DNA of 20,401 nucleotides from an uncultured Pseudomonadales bacterium (GTDB taxonomy: Bacteria > Pseudomonadota > Gammaproteobacteria > Pseudomonadales > Porticoccaceae). Location of the stretch: assembly GCA_937998635.1 (NCBI GenBank), contig CALLDA010000027.1:1-20401 (forward strand), read 5' to 3'. The translations under genes and the position numbers were made by a program. The notes beneath the pieces were generated by a model, which was not told the origin of the DNA, did no database searches, and saw nothing but the letters and a program-made list of their open reading frames with translations. This document shows positions 15,812-20,401 of this stretch, piece by piece (within the stretch, counting starts at the first letter, position 1; every line of letters starts with the position of its first letter).

Positions 15812-16438
15812 TCAGCTGTTCATGTCCCGCTCAACTTCAGTCAGACTCGCCCTAAAAGCAGGTCGCTCAAAAATGCGCTGCATATAGTCCAAGAGGGGTT
15901 TAGCCTGTTTAGTGGCAGGTAATTTGATGCCAAGCATATCGAGACGCCACAGCAAAGGCGCCAAACAGCAATCGACCAGGGTGAACTCATCGTGCATAAA
16001 ATAAGGTTGCTCGACGAATACCGGCGCGATACCCAACAGGCTATCACGCAGCTCCTTGCGCGCAGCATCTGCAGACTTGCCACCAGCGAGAATAAGATCA
16101 ACCTTGTCACACCAATCCCGCTCAATGCGGTGCATAAACTGGCGGTGCTGCGCCCTTGCCACCGGATAAACCGGCAACAGGGGCGGATGTGGAAAGCGCT
16201 CATCAAGGTATTCCATCATCACTTTGGATTCGTAGACTGTCAACTCCCGATCCACGAGGGTCGGTACCGACGCATAGGGGTTAACATCGGACAGCTCCTG
16301 AGGTATCGCAGTAAGGTCGACATTTTCAATATCGACGGTAACGCCTTTTTCCGCAAGGACAATGCGCACCCGATGGCAGCTATGGCAAGCGGGGTCGGAG
16401 AACAATGTCATTGACGATCGTTTCGAAACAATCCCCAT
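15812..16438 (-). CDS. sspA: Stringent starvation protein A (SspA)
   Basis: SspA is a GST-fold protein that binds RNA polymerase and helps gene expression in stationary phase and acid stress. From the ATG at 16438 it has 208 residues (E. coli about 212). Conserved parts are RVRIVLAEKG at 23-32, NPYASVPTLVDRELTVYESKVMMEYLDERFPHPPL in the middle (family PHPP motif) and DEFTLVDCCLAPLLWRLDMLGI in the C-terminal half. GAGGTGG lies 5-11 nt before this ATG; the frame extends 9 codons upstream to a TTG, but that would place the Shine-Dalgarno inside the gene. Unusually, residues 18-22 read CHSCH, giving a CXXC at the position of the thioredoxin-fold active site. It is followed by sspB, as in many gammaproteobacteria. 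Confidence 0.95.
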   Translation of the reverse strand: MGIVSKRSSMTLFSDPACHSCHRVRIVLAEKGVTVDIENVDLTAIPQELSDVNPYASVPTLVDRELTVYESKVMMEYLDERFPHPPLLPVYPVARAQHRQFMHRIERDWCDKVDLILAGGKSADAARKELRDSLLGIAPVFVEQPYFMHDEFTLVDCCLAPLLWRLDMLGIKLPATKQAKPLLDYMQRIFERPAFRASLTEVERDMNS

Positions 16439-16464
16439 CAGTACCACCTCAAGTGTGTCAGTCA

Positions 16465-16476
16465 ATCATTAATGAT
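16465..16476. promoter_or_regulatory. 12-bp perfect palindrome upstream of sspA
   Basis: ATCATTAATGAT is its own reverse complement and lies 26 bp upstream of the sspA ATG. It could be an operator for a dimeric regulator. No protein can be assigned, and A/T-rich palindromes also arise by chance. Confidence 0.3.
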
Positions 16477-16483
16477 CTGGATG

Positions 16484-16525
16484 CTCCCTACGCTGGGGAG
16501 GCACAACCCCCATCTAAATATGGGG
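16484..16525. other. Two adjacent stem-loops between petBC and sspA
   Basis: CTCCC/GGGAG (16484-16500, 7-nt loop) and CCCCAT/ATGGGG (16508-16525, 6-nt loop) are perfect inverted repeats. On the minus strand neither is followed by a T-run, so read-through from the pet genes into sspA remains likely; they may slow or process the message. Confidence 0.4.
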
Positions 16526-16557
16526 CGCTAGTAAACAAATACAGGTTGATAAATGGC

Positions 16558-18603
16558 CTAATGGACATCCTTCCAATATTCACGATTTAACAGGCTCACC
16601 CAAACTAGCAGGAAGGCGAGAAACAGCAAAACGTAGACACCGGTTTGTCGGCTTTCTTTCAACACCGGGTTGGCCATATAGGATAAAAAGTTAACCAGGT
16701 CATAGACCGCGTCATCAAACTGTTCAGGAGACAACTTGCCTTCGGTCAACAATTCATAATTACCACAGGGGTCATCCAGAACGGGCTCACTAGTCAGTGG
16801 GTCAACTTTGATACCACCGTTAGCAGCCAATACTGGCCCTGGCGCACAGCCGGGCAAGCCCTGTAAATCAAGCAACGCATGGGGCATACCGACATCTTTA
16901 AACACCTTGTTATTGATGCCAATGGGACGGCTACTATCGGCGTAAAAATTACGCAGATAGGTATAAACCCATTTGCCGGATCGAGCCCGAGTAACCAGCG
17001 TCAGATCGGGAGGCGGCGCACCAAACCACGCTTTACCAGAGCGCTCGCTCATGGATATTTTCATCAGTTCACCAATTTTCTGATCGGTAAATATCAGATT
17101 TTCCATAGCCATGCCGTGGGGAATACCCAGGTCATCAGCAACCCGCTCCCAGCGCGAATATTTAGCCGAGTGACAACCCATGCAATAGTTAACAAAGGTG
17201 TTTGCGCCACGCTGTAAAGATGCCTTATCACTGCTATCCGGTTCAAATGCATCACAGGCAATGGTGCCGCAGTCATGACTCGCTTCTGAGCCCACTGCTT
17301 TAAGGGGGATGACGATCAAGCCGATGATGATAAATAGCACACCCATCGCCCTCCAAAAGCCCATACCGCCATCCATCGTGACTCGTTCTGGTTCAGGCAG
17401 AGTTTTCTCAAGACTTGTCCAGACAGGCATCGCCAGGAAATAAAGGAAGTACAACACCGTACAAATTTGGGCCAGGGCTGTTCTTTCCGGGGTTGGCGCT
17501 TTGACACCGAGTACACCTAAAATAACGAAGGAAACCGCAAACAGGACAATTGCAATACGACTAATGCTACCTTTATAACGAATAGATTTAACCGGACTGC
17601 GATCCAGCCAGGGCAGAACAAACAAAATAGCCACCGCCGCCGCCATTACCAGGAAGCCCATAAACTTGTCGGGCACGGCGCGCAGCATCGAATAGTAAGG
17701 GGTGAAATACCAGACTGGCGCAATGTGCTCAGGGGTTTTCAGGGAGTTTGCATGCTCGAAGTTGGCAAACTCGATAAAGTAGCCACCCATTTCTGGCATA
17801 AAGAAAATAATAAAACAGAACACGAAGAGGAAGACCACCACTGGAACCAAATCATGGACTGTGTAGTAGGGGTGGAAGGGAATACCATCGAGGGGAATAC
17901 CATTTTCGTCTTTGTTCTTTTTGATTTCCACGCCGTCAGGGTTGTTTGAACCCACTTCGTGTAAAGCCAGCAAATGCAATACAACCAGCCCCAATAGAAC
18001 AATGGGTACGGCCACAACATGCAGGGCAAAAAATCGATTCAGGGTGATACCCGAGATCAGATAATCGCCTCGTACCCATTCGACGATAGCTTCGCCGATA
18101 TAAGGGATCGCACCGAACAGGGAAATAATGACCTGTGCACCCCAGTAGGACATCTGTCCCCAGGGCAACACGTAGCCGAGGAAGCCTTCTGCCATCAGCG
18201 CCAGAAAAATCGCCATACCAAATAGCCACACCAGCTCCCGAGGCGCTTTATAGGATCCGTACAGCAAACCACGGAACATGTGCAGATACACCACCAGGAA
18301 GAAGGCCGATGCGCCAGTGGAATGCATATAGCGCAGTATCCAGCCAAAATCCACGTCACGCATGATGTACTCGACCGAGGCAAAGGCGCGCTCAGCGGAG
18401 GGTTCGTAACTCATCGTTAGCCAGATACCGGTAACAAACTGATTAACCAATACCAGCAGAGACAGGACACCAAAGAAGTACCAGAAATTAAAGTTCTTGG
18501 GCGCATAGTACTTGGCCATGTGGGTATCCCATGCCCGTTGCACCGGCAGGCGGGCATCGATCCAGTTCCACAAACCCAAAAGCCAAGTCATAATCAACTT
18601 CAT
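16558..18603 (-). CDS. petBC (fbcH-like): Fused cytochrome b / cytochrome c1 of the bc1 complex
   Basis: One uninterrupted 681-residue frame covers two subunits of the ubiquinol:cytochrome c reductase. Residues 1-409 are a full cytochrome b: eight membrane helices, heme-ligand histidines H94/H108 and H195/H210, EVGSNNPDG and a PVWY form of the Qo-site PEWY motif (296-299). Residues 410-681 are cytochrome c1: a signal-like hydrophobic segment (421-434) ending in AVG or SEA, heme site CMGCH at 474-478, probable axial M573 and a C-terminal membrane anchor (655-671). The junction falls at PERVT-MDGG, where cytochrome b normally ends. By analogy with Bradyrhizobium FbcH, signal peptidase would release mature c1. 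It overlaps petA by 4 bp (ATGA), so they are translationally coupled. Confidence 0.95.
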   Translation of the reverse strand: MKLIMTWLLGLWNWIDARLPVQRAWDTHMAKYYAPKNFNFWYFFGVLSLLVLVNQFVTGIWLTMSYEPSAERAFASVEYIMRDVDFGWILRYMHSTGASAFFLVVYLHMFRGLLYGSYKAPRELVWLFGMAIFLALMAEGFLGYVLPWGQMSYWGAQVIISLFGAIPYIGEAIVEWVRGDYLISGITLNRFFALHVVAVPIVLLGLVVLHLLALHEVGSNNPDGVEIKKNKDENGIPLDGIPFHPYYTVHDLVPVVVFLFVFCFIIFFMPEMGGYFIEFANFEHANSLKTPEHIAPVWYFTPYYSMLRAVPDKFMGFLVMAAAVAILFVLPWLDRSPVKSIRYKGSISRIAIVLFAVSFVILGVLGVKAPTPERTALAQICTVLYFLYFLAMPVWTSLEKTLPEPERVTMDGGMGFWRAMGVLFIIIGLIVIPLKAVGSEASHDCGTIACDAFEPDSSDKASLQRGANTFVNYCMGCHSAKYSRWERVADDLGIPHGMAMENLIFTDQKIGELMKISMSERSGKAWFGAPPPDLTLVTRARSGKWVYTYLRNFYADSSRPIGINNKVFKDVGMPHALLDLQGLPGCAPGPVLAANGGIKVDPLTSEPVLDDPCGNYELLTEGKLSPEQFDDAVYDLVNFLSYMANPVLKESRQTGVYVLLFLAFLLVWVSLLNREYWKDVH

Positions 18604-19199
18604 GAGGTCACCTCCTGATCGATACCAATGACTACCACGGTGTCACTTTCATAATGATGGGGAGGAACCTTGAGATTAGTGGGCGCGGGAACGCCCTTAT
18701 AGACTCTACCAGCGAGGTCAAATTTGGAACCATGGCAGGGACAGAAGAAACCACCCAGCCATTCATCACCGCCAAGATCAGCATCGCCCACTTCAGGCCG
18801 ATACATGGGTGCGCAACCCAGATGAGTACATAAACCCACCATAATCAGGTATTCAGCTTTAATCGAACGGGTAACAGGATCAACATACTCAGGCTGGTCA
18901 GATTCTTCTGACTGAGGATCTCGAAGCTGATCGCTTAACTTGTCAAGCGATGCCAGGGCTTCTTCAGGACGACGGACGACATAAACCGGCTGGCCGCGCC
19001 ACTCTTCAACAATCCTTTGACCCGGTTCAATTTTGCCGATATTGACTTTAACCGGCGCGCCTGCTGCCTTAGCTTTGGCGCTAGGAAACCAGGAACCAAC
19101 AAACGGAACAGCCGCACCTGCGACCCCTGCTGCACCCACCACACACGTGGCTCCAGTCAGAAAGCGGCGACGCCCCTGATTGACACCCTCATTGCTCAT
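18600..19199 (-). CDS. petA: Rieske iron-sulfur subunit of the bc1 complex (PetA)
   Basis: The Rieske protein takes an electron from ubiquinol at the Qo site and passes it to cytochrome c1. It has 199 residues. The N-terminus RRRFLTG followed by a hydrophobic stretch (17-38) is a twin-arginine signal-anchor, so the 2Fe-2S domain lies in the periplasm. Cluster ligands are complete: C124 and H126 in CTHLGC, C153 and H156 in CPCHGS, with C129 and C155 forming the usual disulfide. The conserved GPAP-type loop reads GVPAP (169-173). GGGGAG stands 7 nt before the ATG. It is the first gene of the pet operon, overlapping petBC by 4 bp, with a good promoter 115 bp upstream. Confidence 0.97.
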   Translation of the reverse strand: MSNEGVNQGRRRFLTGATCVVGAAGVAGAAVPFVGSWFPSAKAKAAGAPVKVNIGKIEPGQRIVEEWRGQPVYVVRRPEEALASLDKLSDQLRDPQSEESDQPEYVDPVTRSIKAEYLIMVGLCTHLGCAPMYRPEVGDADLGGDEWLGGFFCPCHGSKFDLAGRVYKGVPAPTNLKVPPHHYESDTVVVIGIDQEVTS

Positions 19200-19277
19200 A
19201 TGAGCTCCCCTGATAAGCTGTGAAAAAGACAGACCGAGTTCGCCTGCTTACTGAAAAATAACCTGGAAAATAACCGT

Positions 19278-19299
19278 GTCTGCACATTTTTATGCAGAC
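19278..19299. other. Perfect stem-loop in the pet operon leader
   Basis: GTCTGCA and TGCAGAC form a 7-bp stem around an 8-nt A/T loop. It starts about 8 nt after the expected transcription start of the pet promoter, so it would form at the 5' end of the message. A T-run precedes rather than follows it on the minus strand, so it is not a terminator there. Confidence 0.55.
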
Positions 19300-19313
19300 A
19301 AAAAAGGCGAGGC

Positions 19314-19342
19314 ATAATAATTAAAAACCATACAAATAGCAA
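19314..19342 (-). promoter_or_regulatory. Sigma-70-type promoter of petA-petBC
   Basis: On the minus strand, TTGCTA (19337-19342) and TATTAT (19314-19319) are separated by exactly 17 bp, close to both consensus hexamers. The site lies between the rpsI terminator and petA, with about 105 nt of leader containing the stem-loop at 19278-19299. Confidence 0.65.
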
Positions 19343-19380
19343 GTGATAAACGCTTTATAAGGCCCCAAGCTATTGTTTAT

Positions 19381-19410
19381 AAACAAAAAAGCCCAACTTT
19401 ACGCTGGGCT
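19381..19410 (-). terminator. Rho-independent terminator of rplM-rpsI
   Basis: On the minus strand, AGCCCA and TGGGCT form a 6-bp stem around a 9-nt loop followed by TTTTTGTTT. It begins 23 bp after the rpsI stop and separates the ribosomal genes from the pet operon. Confidence 0.88.
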
Positions 19411-19433
19411 AATTGCAATCATAAAATCTACGA

Positions 19434-19823
19434 TCAACGTTTCGAGAACTGCGGACGTTTACGCGCCTTATGTAAACCAACTTTCTTACGCTCCACCTCA
19501 CGGGCGTCACGCGTCAAAAACCCCGCCTGGCGCAGCGGTGAACGCAATCCTTCATCGTATTGCAGCAATGCTCTTGCCAGACCGTGGCGGATAGCCCCTG
19601 CCTGACCAAAGCTGCCACCACCTTTAACAGAAACTTTTAAATCAAATGTGTCTACTGCTTCTGCTGTCTCTAAGGGCTGTCGAACAATCATTCGCGCCAC
19701 TTCGCGACCGAAATATTGCTCAATCGTGCGATCGTTGATGGTGATGTTGCCGGTACCACGGGTCATGAAAACCCGTGCGGAAGAAGTTTTTCGTCGGCCG
19801 GTGCCGTAATAAGTGTCTGCCAT
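19434..19823 (-). CDS. rpsI: 30S ribosomal protein S9
   Basis: S9 binds 16S rRNA in the head of the small subunit and reaches the P-site tRNA with its C-terminal tail. From the ATG at 19823 the protein has 129 residues (E. coli 130). The start region YYGTGRRKTSSARVF, the GGGSFGQAGAIRHGLARAL core and the conserved basic tail RPQFSKR are all present. The frame runs two codons further to a TTG at 19829, but the ATG gives the expected family N-terminus. It begins 10 bp after the rplM stop, so the two form one operon, as in nearly all bacteria. A terminator follows at once. Confidence 0.98.
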   Translation of the reverse strand: MADTYYGTGRRKTSSARVFMTRGTGNITINDRTIEQYFGREVARMIVRQPLETAEAVDTFDLKVSVKGGGSFGQAGAIRHGLARALLQYDEGLRSPLRQAGFLTRDAREVERKKVGLHKARKRPQFSKR

Positions 19824-19833
19824 ACTCAATATC

Positions 19834-20262
19834 TCAAATGTTCAATTCTTGTGGCTGCTGGGCTGCATGCGGATGCTCGGTACCAGCATACACCTTAAGC
19901 TTTCGAAACATCTCACGTCCCAGGGGTCCTTTTGGCAACATGCCTTTGACGGCTTTCTGCAAGACTCGCTCGGGTGCTTTTTCGATCAGCTTCTCGAAAC
20001 TAATATCTTTAATACCACCGGGATAACCCGTGTGATGATAATAAATCTTACCGCTAGCCTTATTACCCGTCACGCGCACCTTTTCACAGTTGACCACAAC
20101 GATGTAGTCACCAGTATCGACATGGGGTGTGTATTCAGGCTTATGCTTACCCCGCAGGCGCGTAGCGATACTACTCGCCAGTCGTCCCAGGGTTTTATCA
20201 GCTGCATCAACCACGTACCAGTCACGCTGTACGGTCTCAGCTTTGGCGCTGTATGTTTTCAT
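19834..20262 (-). CDS. rplM: 50S ribosomal protein L13
   Basis: L13 is an early-assembly protein of the large ribosomal subunit that binds 23S rRNA. The 142 residues equal the E. coli length. Family segments include WYVVDAADKTLGRLAS at 15-30, a GDYIVVVNCEKVRVTGNK stretch, HTGYPGG, and the KGMLPKGPLGREMFRKLKVY region near residues 106-125. AAGGT lies 9 nt before the ATG, within a 17-bp sequence that is repeated exactly 22 bp upstream, giving a duplicated ribosome-binding leader. In E. coli the rplM-rpsI operon is feedback-controlled by L13 through its own leader, so changes in this leader may matter; that is inference here. Confidence 0.98.
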   Translation of the reverse strand: MKTYSAKAETVQRDWYVVDAADKTLGRLASSIATRLRGKHKPEYTPHVDTGDYIVVVNCEKVRVTGNKASGKIYYHHTGYPGGIKDISFEKLIEKAPERVLQKAVKGMLPKGPLGREMFRKLKVYAGTEHPHAAQQPQELNI

Positions 20263-20263
20263 G

Positions 20264-20334
20264 TGCTATTTACCTTGAAGCTTAATGCTATTTACCTTGA
20301 AGGCCACTTACCCTGAAGTTGAGTCACCCTGAAA
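20264..20334. repeat. Tandem repeats in the rplM leader
   Basis: TGCTATTTACCTTGAAG occurs exactly at 20264-20280 and again at 20286-20302 (22-bp period). Two weaker units, CTTACCCTGAAG (20307-20318) and TCACCCTGAAA (20323-20333), follow at 16-bp spacing. On the minus strand the first two copies each carry the AAGGT Shine-Dalgarno of rplM. Confidence 0.8.
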
Positions 20335-20374
20335 CTAAGTCGCCGGAAAATGGAGCTTGCTAAAGCGAGCGCGA

Positions 20375-20401
20375 ATTCTACCGACGCAAGGCCGGCTTTT
20401 C
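20375..20401 (-). promoter_or_regulatory. Probable rplM promoter, cut by the window edge
   Basis: On the minus strand TAGAAT (20375-20380) fits a -10 box. With a 17-bp spacer the -35 box would start outside the window and end in GAAA, consistent with TTGAAA. The start point would give a leader of about 105 nt that includes the tandem repeats. Confidence 0.45.

Noticed and set aside
16372..16387. CHSCH in SspA as a heme c attachment site
   Set aside because: SspA is cytoplasmic with no export signal, so covalent heme attachment is not expected; the CXXC is more likely redox or structural.
16439..16465. TTG start nine codons upstream of the sspA ATG
   Set aside because: It would put the GAGGTGG ribosome-binding site inside the gene; the ATG at 16438 matches the family start.
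19813..20316. 167-codon plus-strand frame antisense to rplM
   Set aside because: Opposite a highly conserved ribosomal gene; the composition looks like antisense translation.
1..20401. CRISPR array, transposase, integrase, toxin-antitoxin or phage genes
   Set aside because: No regularly spaced exact repeats of CRISPR length and no protein resembling these families was found on either strand.

Overview
The window looks like chromosomal DNA of a gammaproteobacterium, probably marine and near the Cellvibrionales or Spongiibacter-type lineages. The class rests on the right-hand gene order rplM-rpsI-petA-petB/C-sspA-sspB, which from memory matches the Pseudomonas aeruginosa locus, and on the protein sequences. 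The finer placement is inference. There is no CRISPR array, insertion sequence, phage gene, rRNA or intact tRNA.

Left part (1-6700). Two minus-strand genes encode a class III (CaiB/BaiF) CoA-transferase and the molybdenum cofactor enzyme MoeA. Divergent from them runs a plus-strand series: a glutathione-S-transferase-like protein, a small flavin reductase, an AcuI/YhdH acryloyl-CoA-reductase-type enzyme, and a luciferase-like flavin monooxygenase. The last three sit close together and could form one catabolic module, with the reductase supplying reduced flavin to the monooxygenase and AcuI reducing an enoyl-CoA product.

Middle (6700-15030). A minus-strand operon encodes an RND efflux pump (lipoprotein adaptor plus AcrB-type permease) with no outer-membrane channel or regulator beside it. 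Divergent from it, ubiX (flavin prenyltransferase) and an MFS exporter with an extra C-terminal soluble domain form a plus-strand pair. They end at a strong bidirectional terminator facing a minus-strand acetyl-CoA acetyltransferase.

Right part (15030-20401). Read right to left on the minus strand: rplM and rpsI (ribosomal proteins L13 and S9, closed by a terminator), then a promoter and petA (Rieske protein), then one long ORF in which cytochrome b and cytochrome c1 are fused, then sspA and sspB. The fused b/c1 gene is the most notable protein-level feature. It resembles the fbcH polyprotein of Bradyrhizobium but sits in a gammaproteobacterial pet locus.

Non-coding structure. Several intergenic regions carry short, partly decayed tandem duplications: 16-bp units before the flavin reductase, a 28-bp unit before the monooxygenase, a 7-bp unit at the RND stop codon, and a 22-bp duplication of the rplM ribosome-binding leader. 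A 62-nt minus-strand segment between the monooxygenase and the RND permease resembles a tRNA-Ile gene that has lost its anticodon arm. I found no clear wholly new defence or mobile system. The best leads are the bc1 fusion, the flavin module, the tRNA-like relic and the tandem-duplication habit.
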